From Pseudomonas pergaminensis (lineage in GTDB: Bacteria > Pseudomonadota > Gammaproteobacteria > Pseudomonadales > Pseudomonadaceae): DNA of 64,000 nucleotides. The stretch covers positions 1,984,001 to 2,048,000 of the forward strand of contig NZ_CP078013.2 of the NCBI RefSeq assembly GCF_024112395.2. Direction: 5' to 3'. Shown here piece by piece: positions 34,814 through 43,401 of the stretch. The translations under genes were made by a program, and so were the position numbers. Numbering within the stretch: the first letter of the stretch is position 1; each line of letters opens with the position of its first letter. The notes under the pieces are model-generated. The model saw nothing but the letters and a program-made list of their open reading frames with translations, did no database searches and had not been told where the DNA came from.

Positions 34814-35553
34814 CCCTGCTCGGCACCGGTGACGCGCGGCAAGTCCCGGTGTACGGCTGCGAATGCCCCGCGTGCGGTCTGGCGCACAGCGACGAAAGCC
34901 TGCGCCGCCGCCCGTGCAGTGCACTGATCGAATGCGGCGACCAGCGCTGGCTGATCGACAGCGGTTTGCCCGACCTCACCGAACGCTTCCCGCCGCGCAG
35001 CTTCAACGGGATTTTCCAGACCCACTACCACGCCGATCATGCCCAGGGTTTGCTGCACCTGCGCTGGGGGCACGGGTGGGTGATTCCGGTGCACGGCCCA
35101 GCGGATCCGGAGGGGTTGTCGGACTTGTACAAGCATCCTGGCATCCTGGATTTCAGCCAGCCCCTTGCCGAGTTTGAAACACGCCAATTTGGCGAGTTGA
35201 GCGTCACAGCGTTGCCGTTGCAGCATTCCAAGCTAACCCTGGGCTACCTGCTGGAAGGCGAGGGGCGACGCATCGCCTACCTCACCGACACCGTCGGTCT
35301 GCCACCGGCAACCCTGGCCTGGCTGCAACGCGAAGCGCTGGACGTGCTGGTGCTGGATTGCTCCATGCCGCCGCAGCCGCAAGCGCCGCGAAATCACAAT
35401 GACCTGACGCTGGCGTTGCAGAGCATCGAGGACACCGGCGCGCAGTTGGGCGTATTGACCCATGTAGGGCATACGCTGGACGCCTGGTTGCTGGAACATC
35501 GCCGCGAGTTGCCACGGCATGTCACGGTCGGCTGGGATGGCCGGATCATCTGA
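34804..35553 (+). CDS. phnP: Phosphoribosyl 1,2-cyclic phosphate phosphodiesterase
   Basis: A 249-residue metallo-beta-lactamase-fold enzyme that opens the cyclic phosphate released by PhnJ, giving ribose 1,5-bisphosphate for PhnN. Metal ligands lie in QTHYHADHAQGL, HSKLTLGYLLEGEGRRIAYLTDT in part, and LDCSM. The N-terminal CECPACGLAHSDESLRRRPCSA has the Cys set of PhnP. It ends the operon. No phnO acetyltransferase is present. Confidence 0.95.
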   Translation: MRLTLLGTGDARQVPVYGCECPACGLAHSDESLRRRPCSALIECGDQRWLIDSGLPDLTERFPPRSFNGIFQTHYHADHAQGLLHLRWGHGWVIPVHGPADPEGLSDLYKHPGILDFSQPLAEFETRQFGELSVTALPLQHSKLTLGYLLEGEGRRIAYLTDTVGLPPATLAWLQREALDVLVLDCSMPPQPQAPRNHNDLTLALQSIEDTGAQLGVLTHVGHTLDAWLLEHRRELPRHVTVGWDGRII

Positions 35554-35567
35554 ACACCCCCAACCGC

Positions 35568-35593
35568 GTAGGAGCCGGCTTGCCGGCGCCTAC
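35568..35593. repeat. Short REP-like hairpin, possible phn terminator
   Basis: GTAGGAGCCGGC, TT, GCCGGCGCCTAC forms a near-perfect hairpin of a second REP sequence type. It lies 14 bases after phnP, between convergent phnP and the LysR gene. Confidence 0.75.
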
Positions 35594-35635
35594 AGGTGAT
35601 CGGTATTCGATTCACTCGACGGATACAGGACGGCG

Positions 35636-36514
35636 CTACGCCATTAACCCTTCAACGTATTCGATAAACGCCTTGGCCTTGGCACTCGGCATTCGACCCG
35701 TCGGTAGTACCGCCCAGAGATCCTTCGGCGGGAGTTCCCAGTCGGTCAACACAGCTTTCACCTCGCCCCTGGCCAATTCCGGGCCGAACATCCATTCGGA
35801 CGTCATCGCCAGGCCGTGGTGGGCGAGCACGCCAGCGCGCAAGCCTTCGGAAGAAGTGACGCGCAAGCGCCCGCGAGCAGCTATGGCGTGCTCGTGCGGG
35901 CCTTGTTTGAAGGGCCAGAGCGGGCTCTCCCCGAGGCTGTAGATCACGGCCTGGTGGTTGAGGATATCCGCCGGGCTTTGTGGCTCGCCGAAACGTTCGA
36001 AGTAGGCCGGTGTGCCGAACACCCGGCTTGGGCTTTGGCCTAGCCGGCGAGCAGTAAGACCGGAGTCACTCAGGTTGCCGATACGCAGGGCGACGTCGAT
36101 GCCATCTTCAACCAGGTTGAGGATGCGGTCGTCGAGCAACACGTCGATGTTCAGGCCAGGGTGCTGGTCAAGGAAGGGTCCCAGATTGGGAATGATCCGC
36201 ATGCGGGAGAATGTCACGCCGGCGCTGACCCGCAGGTTGCCCGTTAATCCTGCACCCGCGCCACGGGCGGCCTCGTCAGCTTCGTCGGCTTCGAAAATCG
36301 CGCTCTTGGCTTTTTCGAAAAACGCCAGGCCTGCCTCGGTGGGCGTCAGGCCCCTGGTCGAACGCAGCACCAACCGCACGGCCAGGCGTGCTTCCAATTG
36401 CGCGATGCTTTTGGACACGGCGGGCTGGCCGATGCCCAGGCGCTTGGCAGCGGCCGAGAAAGAGCCGGTCTCAACGACGTGAACGAAGGTTTCCATGGCA
36501 GTGAGACGGTCCAT
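35636..36514 (-). CDS. LysR-family transcriptional regulator
   Basis: A 292-residue LysR regulator. The N-terminal winged helix is clear (MDRLTAMETFVHVVETGSFS, AKRLGIGQPAVSKSIAQLE, RSTRGLTPTEAGLAFFEKA) and a periplasmic-binding-like effector domain follows (NLRVSAGVTFSRMRIIP, EDGIDVALRIGNLSDSGL). It resembles the CrgA/DmlR-like group. LysR genes usually lie divergent to a target, but here the upstream neighbour is the toxin-antitoxin pair, so the target is not evident. Confidence 0.92.
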   Translation of the reverse strand: MDRLTAMETFVHVVETGSFSAAAKRLGIGQPAVSKSIAQLEARLAVRLVLRSTRGLTPTEAGLAFFEKAKSAIFEADEADEAARGAGAGLTGNLRVSAGVTFSRMRIIPNLGPFLDQHPGLNIDVLLDDRILNLVEDGIDVALRIGNLSDSGLTARRLGQSPSRVFGTPAYFERFGEPQSPADILNHQAVIYSLGESPLWPFKQGPHEHAIAARGRLRVTSSEGLRAGVLAHHGLAMTSEWMFGPELARGEVKAVLTDWELPPKDLWAVLPTGRMPSAKAKAFIEYVEGLMA

Positions 36515-36696
36515 CGGGTGTTCCTGTTGGCTGGGCGGCGCTCAAGCCTAAGACGATGGGCTGCCGGTGTCATGCGTTTCCCGTAGCGTACTTTCAATAT
36601 TCAGTAAAACAGCCGTCAGTCAGGCGTGTGAATTTTGTGCTTGAGTAAAGATAACTCCAGGGTTACTTTTATTCAGGCCAAGCCAAGGAGGCTCGG

Positions 36697-36885
36697 GTGC
36701 AAAGCAGGTTATTGATCAAGGAACTGCAAGAGGCAGGTTGGGTGCTGGATCGGGTCACGGGAAGTCATCATATTTTTACCCATCGCTATAGCCCGTACAC
36801 CCTTCCAGTGCCCCATCCAAAGAAGGACTTGCCGCTGGGCACCGTCAGAAGCATCAGGAAACGCGCCGGCTTGTTTCAGTTTTAA
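36697..36885 (+). CDS. hicA: HicA-type mRNA interferase toxin
   Basis: A 62-residue protein with the dsRBD-like HicA fold: LIKELQEAGWVLDRVTGSHHIF, with the catalytic His in GSHH, then VPHPKKDLPLGTVRSIRKRAGL. HicA cleaves mRNA and tmRNA. The start is GTG 36697, preceded by AAGGAGG at 36685-36691. It is followed eleven bases later by its antitoxin. It opens the accessory island that reaches to 41.2 kb. Confidence 0.94.
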   Translation: MQSRLLIKELQEAGWVLDRVTGSHHIFTHRYSPYTLPVPHPKKDLPLGTVRSIRKRAGLFQF

Positions 36886-36896
36886 GGAGAACATTC

Positions 36897-37301
36897 ATGC
36901 AATACCCAATCTGTATCGAATGGGGCGATGACTTCACTGCCACCGGTATCCAGATCCCCGATATCCCAGGTGCAGTCACCGCCGGGGACAGTTTTGAAGA
37001 GGCGTACAACGCCGCCGTGGAAGTCGCGCACATCATGCTGCAAGAGATCGCCGCAGAGGGCGGGACGATTCCGATGCCCACGTCGGTCGCCCAGTACCAT
37101 GCCCACGAGGACTACGCCGGGATGGGCTGGGGCATGTTGGAGCTGGACGTCACGCCCTATCTGGGCAAAACCGAGAAGGTCAATGTGACCCTGCCCGGTT
37201 ATGTCATCCAGCGCATCGACCGCTATGTGCGAGAGCACAAGGTCAAAAGCCGCTCGTCATTCTTGGCGGACGCGGCATTGGAGAAGTTGGTGCGGTCCTA
37301 G
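36897..37301 (+). CDS. hicB: HicB-type antitoxin with C-terminal ribbon-helix-helix
   Basis: A 134-residue protein. The N-terminal HicB fold is partly degraded RNase-H-like (YPICIEWGDDFTATGIQIPDIPGAVTAGDSFEEA); the C-terminal 40 residues are a ribbon-helix-helix DNA-binding unit (KVNVTLPGYVIQRIDRYVREH, SRSSFLADAALEKL). It neutralises HicA and represses the operon. SD sequence AAGGAGA precedes ATG 36897. Confidence 0.94.
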   Translation: MQYPICIEWGDDFTATGIQIPDIPGAVTAGDSFEEAYNAAVEVAHIMLQEIAAEGGTIPMPTSVAQYHAHEDYAGMGWGMLELDVTPYLGKTEKVNVTLPGYVIQRIDRYVREHKVKSRSSFLADAALEKLVRS

Positions 37302-37694
37302 GGCAGTCAGGCCATGACTGGGCAGCAACGCGAACGGCTGGAGGCGAGGCTGTCAGATAAGGGCGGTACTTTCGCCTGATTTTATTCAAGTATGTTTGGT
37401 TGGTTTCCTAATGTTTGAAATTAAGATCCTGACTGAATTTAGTTGTTTGTTCACAAGGTTTTTCGTGCGGAAAATCAAGTGTCTATCGATTTTAGTATGT
37501 CGAGATAACAGGTTTTCTAATGGCAGTGGTGTGTTTTTTTTACGGGTGTGTTTATTAAGCGGTATTGCAAAACAATAGGGGTGGCGAAGGGGTGATTAAT
37601 TTGGGAGTTTTATTCACCTGACAACGGATGGGTCAGCGTTTGTATTTCACCTACATGGACGGATTGCTCTTCACCACCCAGAGTATTAATCGTC
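37302..37694. other. Gene-free AT-rich region before the serralysin pair
   Basis: About 390 bases, clearly richer in A and T than the surroundings. The only open frame (37396-37578, plus strand) has unusual composition, rich in Phe, Cys and Leu, with no ribosome-binding site, and is not taken as a gene. The region is expected to hold the promoter of the first peptidase gene. No known motif was found. Confidence 0.6.
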
Positions 37695-39224
37695 ATGCAT
37701 ATTCCGGTCAGGCAGCCTTCCCAGCAACCGCCTGCGCACCCGTCGCACGCCCTGTTGTCAGCGTTTGATAACGGCGCTTTCCGATGGCCAAGTAATAAGA
37801 GTTCGTTAAATACCGATCAGGCGGCTAAGCAGATAACGCGAGGTAACTTCAAGTTTCATGATCGAAATCGAGACGGTAAAGTTGTGGTGAGCTTTAGTTT
37901 CTCTAGCGGTTTTACCGCGCATCAGAAAGAACGTGCCCGGCAGGTATTGAAGTCTTATGCCGACGTTGCCAACATTTCCTTTATCGAAAACAGTGCCCAT
38001 GTGGATGGGGCCATTGTCATAAGAGGCATGCCGGGTTCCTGGTCGGGCTGGGCGGACTTTCCCAACCAGTACCAATCGAACGTAACGGCAAATGTAGGCA
38101 CAGGAGGCGCGGGCGCCAACCCTAAAGTGGGCGGTCACTTCTTGTCCTTGTTGGTCCATGAATTGGGGCACACCCTGGGCCTAGAACATCCGGGCCGTTA
38201 TAACGGCGGTGGAAGTTATGAGTTCAATGCTGACTATGCGCAGGACACCAAGGCCCGCAGCGTCATGAGCTATTGGTCGGAGCGTAAGCAACCGGGGCAT
38301 GACTTCAACCGACAGCAACCGGCTGCGCCCATGATTGACGATATTGCGGCCCTCCAGCGCCTGTACGGGGCGAATATGCGCACTCGTAATACCAACACTG
38401 TTTATGGGTTCAACTCCAACACCGAGCGTGAGCACTACAGCCTCAAGAGCGCCCGCGACGAACCCGTGTTCAGCGTCTGGGATGGCGGCGGCGAGGACAC
38501 CCTGGATTTTTCCGGCTTTGGCCACAAACAAAATATCAACCTCAATGCCGAGGCGTTTTCGGATGTCGGGGGGCTACGGGGGAACGTGTCGATCGCCAAG
38601 GGCGTGGTCGTGGAGAATGCCATTGGCGGTTCCGGCAGCGATTCGTTGACGGGTAACCACGCCAATAACCGCTTGAAGGGTGGAGGCGCCAGCGACACGT
38701 TACGCGGCGGTGCAGGTGCCGACACGTTTGTGTACGACCGCGTCAGCGATTCAACACCGCAGGCACCTGATTTTATCCAGGACTTCACCAGCGGCAGCGA
38801 CAGAATCGATGTGGCCGGCGTACTTCGAGAGGCGGGTCTCACGTCGTTGACCTTCGCTGATGCCCTCAGTGGGCGTGCGGGCGACGCCGTGCTCAGTCAC
38901 GACGCGGCAACTGGGCGCTCCACACTGTCTGTGGATACCAAGGGCAAGGGTAAGGCTGACCTGTTGATCACCAGCCAGGGTGAAATCAAGCAGGCGGATG
39001 TGATCTGGAGCGGTGAGAGCGCGGCCGTGACGCCCTTACCCACGCTCGAACCCACGGCTGAGCCCACTCCAGAACCGGAACCTGATCCCGGGCCAGACTC
39101 CACGCCAGAACCGGTTCCCCACCCGGCTCCAGGGTACGGTCCCGGGCTGCTAGAGCGGGTGGGCAAACAAATACTTTCAGGTATCTCGAGCGCCGCGAAG
39201 TGGATATTCGGGTGGTTCCGGTAA
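37695..39224 (+). CDS. Serralysin-like M10 metallopeptidase with amphipathic C-terminal tail
   Basis: A 509-residue protein of the serralysin type. Residues 40-225 hold the catalytic domain: zinc motif HELGHTLGLEHP at 155-166 and Met-turn VMSYW at 190-194. Residues 225-345 lead to a short calcium-binding RTX part with few repeats (GGSGSDSLTGNHANNRLKGG, GGAGADTF). Residues 345-438 form the M10 C-terminal module, ending ADVIW. Then comes an unusual extension: a Pro/Glu-rich linker (446-480) and a hydrophobic, basic helix (GLLERVGKQILSGISSAAKW, end WIFGWFR). Such enzymes leave by a type I secretion system, but no exporter or inhibitor gene is near. AT-rich flanks suggest transfer. Confidence 0.88.
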   Translation: MHIPVRQPSQQPPAHPSHALLSAFDNGAFRWPSNKSSLNTDQAAKQITRGNFKFHDRNRDGKVVVSFSFSSGFTAHQKERARQVLKSYADVANISFIENSAHVDGAIVIRGMPGSWSGWADFPNQYQSNVTANVGTGGAGANPKVGGHFLSLLVHELGHTLGLEHPGRYNGGGSYEFNADYAQDTKARSVMSYWSERKQPGHDFNRQQPAAPMIDDIAALQRLYGANMRTRNTNTVYGFNSNTEREHYSLKSARDEPVFSVWDGGGEDTLDFSGFGHKQNINLNAEAFSDVGGLRGNVSIAKGVVVENAIGGSGSDSLTGNHANNRLKGGGASDTLRGGAGADTFVYDRVSDSTPQAPDFIQDFTSGSDRIDVAGVLREAGLTSLTFADALSGRAGDAVLSHDAATGRSTLSVDTKGKGKADLLITSQGEIKQADVIWSGESAAVTPLPTLEPTAEPTPEPEPDPGPDSTPEPVPHPAPGYGPGLLERVGKQILSGISSAAKWIFGWFR

Positions 39225-39466
39225 ACGCTTGGAAATGTCAAGACTGTCACCAGTCGTTAACAGTTTCTAAGAACAGAAGTTGATATAAATTTTAATCGGT
39301 TATTTGTTTTCAGTGAATGGCCAGCGTTTCACTTTGTATAAGTAATGTGCTTGTTTGGCGTATTTATTACGTGCGATTTTGCAGCTGAGTTAATAGTGTG
39401 CTTGTTAATAAGTTGCTCTTGTGTAGAGCGTTGTCTTGTTGCTACTGAAAATCCAGAGGGCGGTTC

Positions 39467-41200
39467 ATGAAAACAACAAATGTTCCCACGGTTGCGAGCA
39501 CGGCTGGGGCTTTAAATTATCACGCTATGAGATCGGCGATGGGTCAAACTTCCTACACGACGGATCAGGCCGCGAAACATCTTACTCGAAGGGGGCTTAA
39601 ATGGAGGGATAAAGACAACGATGGGAAAGTCGACCTTTCTTATACGTTGGACGCGAGATTCACCTCCGATCAGAAGGCGCGGATCAGGGAGAGTCTCAAG
39701 TCCTGGGCGGAGGTGACCAACGTGACGTTCAAGGAGAATACCCAAGGGCGTGATGGCTCCCTCAATATCTCAGCCATACCAGGATTCGGTGGGGGCGTCG
39801 CGTCCCTGCCCACGGGGAACTCGGTGGGATCGGTAAATATCGGTACTGGCGGTGCTGATGGAAAGCTGGAACATGGGACGCAGTTTGATCTGGTAGCGGT
39901 CCATGAACTCGGTCATGCCCTTGGCCTTGAGCATCCTCACGGAGCGGGCCCGAGTTATCAGGAGGACTCAACCGCCTACACCGCCATGAGCTACCGCAAT
40001 GCGTCTTTTGGCGATCATCCTTACAACGGGAAGAAAATCGCTGCCCCCATGCTGCACGATATCGCTGCGGTGCAGAGGTTATACGGTGCGAACACCGATA
40101 CTCGAAAAACCAACACGATCTACGGTTTCAATTCCAATACCGGTCGAGACTTCTACAGTCTTGAAAGCGCCAAGGACAAACCTGTTTTCAACGTTTGGGA
40201 CAGTGGTGGGATCGATACCCTGGACTTCTCCGGTTTTCGCCAAAATCAGAAGATCAACCTGAATGCCGAATGCTTTTCGGACGTCGGAGGCATGAATAAC
40301 AATGTTTCCATCGCCAAAGGCGTCACGGTGGAAAATGCTGTCGGTGGTTCCGGTGATGACACCCTGATCGGTAACGAGGTCGGCAATCGCCTCAAGGGTG
40401 GGAATGGAGTGGACAGGCTTGAAGGCGGGGGCGGGGCAGATGTTTTTGTCTTTGAAGGCGTCGCAGATTCCACGCCAGAGTCGCCTGATCAGATTCTGGA
40501 TTTTGTCAGCGGCACTGACAAAATAGGCCTGTACGAGTTGTTGAACCGCGCTGCCTTGAAACATCTTTATGTGGTTGATTCCTTTACCGGCCGTGCTGGC
40601 GATGCCGTGTTGAGCTACAACGAGAGCACCGCTGAGGGAAGTTTGTCTATCGACATGACAGGGAATGGAAAGCCCGACTTTCAGGTGAAAAGTAAAGGGA
40701 AAATTCATTACATGGATTTGTTGGTCACGCCTGAGCCAGCCATCCCAATCGAACCCACGCCGACCTCAACCAAAGGTACGCCGACAGCGACGGATCCAAC
40801 CCCTCCTTCAACGTCCGATACGCCAAGGACAAAAAGAGAGGGCGATACAAAAGACGCTAGGGACGGCAAGACGCACACCTACAATTCTGCTTCTGAATCG
40901 AACTGCCGCAAGTTCGATACCTTGGATGACTTCATAAGTGGCAAGGATAAGCTTGATATCTCCAACATGGCTGCAAAGTCGGGAGTCACGTTGACACAGG
41001 TAGAAAGGTTCTCGGGTAGGGCGGGTGAGGTCTACATCAGGAAGTCATATGAAGACGATCGGTACTGGGTTGCCGTTGATTTGGATGGAGACCAGTACAC
41101 CGATTTTCTTGTCAACAGTCCTAAGGTGATAAGGGCCGGGGACATTGTGGGGATGAAGTTGAACTCAGCCTATTATCGGTCGCTATCCTCACGTACTTGA
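39467..41200 (+). CDS. Serralysin-like M10 metallopeptidase with duplicated C-terminal module
   Basis: A 577-residue paralog of the preceding protein, alike over its first 420 residues. It has the zinc motif HELGHALGLEHP at 146-157, the Met-turn as AMSYR at 173-177, RTX repeats GGSGDDTLIGNEVGNRLKGG and GGGGADVF, and the M10 C-terminal module (LDFVSGTDKIGLYELL, FTGRAGDAVLSYN). After a Pro/Thr linker (422-455) a second copy of that module follows (DDFISGKDKLDISNMA, FSGRAGEVYI, VAVDLDGDQYTDFLV). It ends with 17 residues beyond GDIV. SD AGAGGG precedes ATG 39467; the 242-base AT-rich gap suggests its own promoter. Confidence 0.88.
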   Translation: MKTTNVPTVASTAGALNYHAMRSAMGQTSYTTDQAAKHLTRRGLKWRDKDNDGKVDLSYTLDARFTSDQKARIRESLKSWAEVTNVTFKENTQGRDGSLNISAIPGFGGGVASLPTGNSVGSVNIGTGGADGKLEHGTQFDLVAVHELGHALGLEHPHGAGPSYQEDSTAYTAMSYRNASFGDHPYNGKKIAAPMLHDIAAVQRLYGANTDTRKTNTIYGFNSNTGRDFYSLESAKDKPVFNVWDSGGIDTLDFSGFRQNQKINLNAECFSDVGGMNNNVSIAKGVTVENAVGGSGDDTLIGNEVGNRLKGGNGVDRLEGGGGADVFVFEGVADSTPESPDQILDFVSGTDKIGLYELLNRAALKHLYVVDSFTGRAGDAVLSYNESTAEGSLSIDMTGNGKPDFQVKSKGKIHYMDLLVTPEPAIPIEPTPTSTKGTPTATDPTPPSTSDTPRTKREGDTKDARDGKTHTYNSASESNCRKFDTLDDFISGKDKLDISNMAAKSGVTLTQVERFSGRAGEVYIRKSYEDDRYWVAVDLDGDQYTDFLVNSPKVIRAGDIVGMKLNSAYYRSLSSRT

Positions 41201-41230
41201 GGGCACTGCGTCGTCTTGGGCGATGACCCA

Positions 41231-41268
41231 GCCAAAGCTGCCCTACATCACTGGCGGGCGGCTTTGGC
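41231..41268. terminator. Hairpin between the second peptidase and the MFS gene
   Basis: GCCAAAGCTGCCC pairs with GGGCGGCTTTGGC over 13 bp with one G-U, around a 12-base loop. It lies between two convergent genes, so a terminator role is likely, though no clear U-tract follows. Confidence 0.55.
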
Positions 41269-41284
41269 AGAAGGCGCCAATACC

Positions 41285-42481
41285 TCAGGCAGTTGCTACT
41301 GACGTCTCACGGGAAGCACTCAGAAAACGCAGCAACGCCACCAGCGGGAATGCACTGCCCACTAGCATCACTCCCAGCCAGCCGCCATGTTCATACACGC
41401 TGCTGGCAATCGCCGAGCCGAAGGCGCCGCCGATGAAAATACTGGTCATGTACAGCGCGTTCAGGCGGCTGCGGCTGTTGGCGTCCAGGGCGTAGATGGC
41501 GCGTTGGCCGAGCACCATGTTCATCTGCACACAGAAGTCCAGGACCACGCCCGTCACCGCCAGGCCGATCACGCTGTACAACGGGTGCACGAAAGCCGGC
41601 AGGAAACTCAGCGCGGCGAACAGCATGGCCAGCAGCGAAGCGCGGTGGGTGTGACCGGCATCGGCCAGGCGGCCGGCGATGGGGGCGGCGATAGCGCCCA
41701 GTGCACCGACCAGGGCGAACAGGGCGATCTCGCTTTGGCTCAGGCCGTGGTTGCGCGCCAGTTCCAGTGGGGCGGCGGTCCAGAACAGGCTGAAGGTGGC
41801 GAACATGCAGCCTTGGTAGAACGCTCGTTGGCGCAATACCGGCTGCTCACGCAGCAAGGTGCCGAGGGAGCGCAACAGTTGACCATAGCTGGCGCTGTGG
41901 TCGGGTTGGCGCTTGGGGATGGTGATCAGCAGCACCACGCTGATAAACGCCATCAACGCCGCCGCCGCCATGAACATCGCGCGCCAGCCGAAGTGGTCCG
42001 CCACCACGCTGGACACCGGCCGTGCCAGCAGGATACCGAGCAACAGGCCGCCCATGATGCTACCGACCACCCGGCCACGGGACTCGGCGGGCGCCAGGTG
42101 CGCGGCCAGCGGAATCAGGATTTGCACCGACACCGAACTGAAACCGATCAGCAGCGACACCAGCAGGAACAGGTTCGGCTGCTCGGTGACCGCTGCACCC
42201 AACAGGCTGACGATGGCGAGCACGGTGGTGGCAATCATCAGCTTGCGGTTTTCCAGCAGATCACCCAACGGCACCAGGAAAAACAGGCCCAGGGCGTAGC
42301 CGATTTGCGTCAGCGACACGATCAGGCTGGCCATGGCGGGTGTGAGGCCGATGTCCGGGGCTATCAGTTCAATGATCGGTTGTGCGTAGTAGATGTTGGC
42401 AACGATGGCACCGCAGCAAAACGCGAACAGCATCACCATGCTCCGGGTCATGGTGGTTGTAGCGTGGGACGTAGCGTTCAT
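41285..42481 (-). CDS. Major facilitator superfamily exporter
   Basis: A 398-residue MFS protein with twelve hydrophobic segments. The first loop signature is GLFFLVPLGDLLENRKLM, close to the G-x3-D-R/K-x-G/R-K/R form, and the middle loop lies near PKRQPDHSASYG. The start region has ANIYYAQPIIELIA, a segment typical of sugar- or drug-efflux members of this family. The substrate is unknown. It faces the peptidase genes and has no obvious partner. Confidence 0.88.
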   Translation of the reverse strand: MNATSHATTTMTRSMVMLFAFCCGAIVANIYYAQPIIELIAPDIGLTPAMASLIVSLTQIGYALGLFFLVPLGDLLENRKLMIATTVLAIVSLLGAAVTEQPNLFLLVSLLIGFSSVSVQILIPLAAHLAPAESRGRVVGSIMGGLLLGILLARPVSSVVADHFGWRAMFMAAAALMAFISVVLLITIPKRQPDHSASYGQLLRSLGTLLREQPVLRQRAFYQGCMFATFSLFWTAAPLELARNHGLSQSEIALFALVGALGAIAAPIAGRLADAGHTHRASLLAMLFAALSFLPAFVHPLYSVIGLAVTGVVLDFCVQMNMVLGQRAIYALDANSRSRLNALYMTSIFIGGAFGSAIASSVYEHGGWLGVMLVGSAFPLVALLRFLSASRETSVATA

Positions 42482-42651
42482 GGTGTTCTCATAAAAGCGA
42501 AGGAAAGTGGTGCGAGCCTAAAGACAACACCGTAGCCCGGGTAGGCCGCTGGCAGTGATAACACTCATGCCCGGTAATGATGAGTGAATCGTTAACTTTC
42601 TGCGCGAAGGGTGATGATACATTCAGGCACAACTGCCGAAACAGGAAATTG

Positions 42652-43272
42652 ATGGTCATGAAAATCACGTTGAACAAAATGCTCCTGGCTTCCACGCTCG
42701 CCGCCGCCATGGCTGTGGGCCTGGCCCAGGCTGCCGAAGCCCCACGCGTAGGTGTACGCGGCGCCATTACGGCGATGGAGGGCGATGCGATGCACGTCAA
42801 GGTCAATAGCGGTGAGGAGGTCATCGTGCACCTCACCCCGGCCACCCAGGTGCGCGCAGTCACCCTGGCCAAGATCGATGAGATCAAGCCGGGCAGCTAC
42901 ATCGGCTCCGCCGCCATGCCCAACGCCGACGGCAGCCTGACGGCGCTGGAAGTGCACGTGTTTCCACCGGCCATGGCCGGCACCGGCGACGGGCATCGTG
43001 CATTTGATTTGAAGGAAGGCAGCAGCATGACCAACGGCACCGTCGGCGACCTGGTGGTCAGCAACGGGCGGACGTTGACCGTGAAATACAAAGGCGGCGA
43101 ACAGAAGATCGTGGTGCCGGAGGACGTGCCGATCGTCAACCTGGAACCGGGTGACCGCAGCCTGCTCAAGCCGGGGGTAAAGGTGGTGTTGTTTGCGGCG
43201 CAGGGGGCGGATGGGACCATTACCGCGCAGGCCATCTCAGCCGGTAAAGATGGTGTGACACCGCCAATGTAA
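42652..43272 (+). CDS. Periplasmic protein of unknown function (two OB/DUF5666-like repeats)
   Basis: A 206-residue secreted protein. A signal peptide ends at AQAAEAP near residue 34. The mature part seems to hold two beta-rich repeats: RVGVRGAITAMEGDAMHVKV...LTPATQVRAV and TNGTVGDLVVSNGRTLTVKY...VPEDVPIVNLEPGD, like the DUF5666 type of small barrels. There are no Cys and no lipobox. ATG 42652 has AGGA five bases upstream; ATG 42658 is also possible. The function is unknown. Confidence 0.82.
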   Translation: MVMKITLNKMLLASTLAAAMAVGLAQAAEAPRVGVRGAITAMEGDAMHVKVNSGEEVIVHLTPATQVRAVTLAKIDEIKPGSYIGSAAMPNADGSLTALEVHVFPPAMAGTGDGHRAFDLKEGSSMTNGTVGDLVVSNGRTLTVKYKGGEQKIVVPEDVPIVNLEPGDRSLLKPGVKVVLFAAQGADGTITAQAISAGKDGVTPPM

Positions 43273-43292
43273 AGTCTGGCGCAGAACCAAAT

Positions 43293-43380
43293 GTGGGAGC
43301 GGGCTTGCTCGCGAATGCGGTGGATCAGCCAATGAATCTGTTGACTGACACACCGCATTCGCGATCAAGCCCGCTCCCAC
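43293..43380. repeat. REPIN
   Basis: Inverted pair of GTGGGAGCGGGCTTGCTCGC units, between the convergent periplasmic protein and sulfate-binding protein genes. One arm has GATC for GAGC. Confidence 0.9.
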
Positions 43381-43401
43381 TGTTTTACCGCGTTTATTCA
43401 G

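Noticed and set aside
37396..37578. Small open frame upstream of the first serralysin
   Set aside because: No ribosome-binding site, odd composition (many Phe and Cys), and it lies in AT-rich non-coding DNA.
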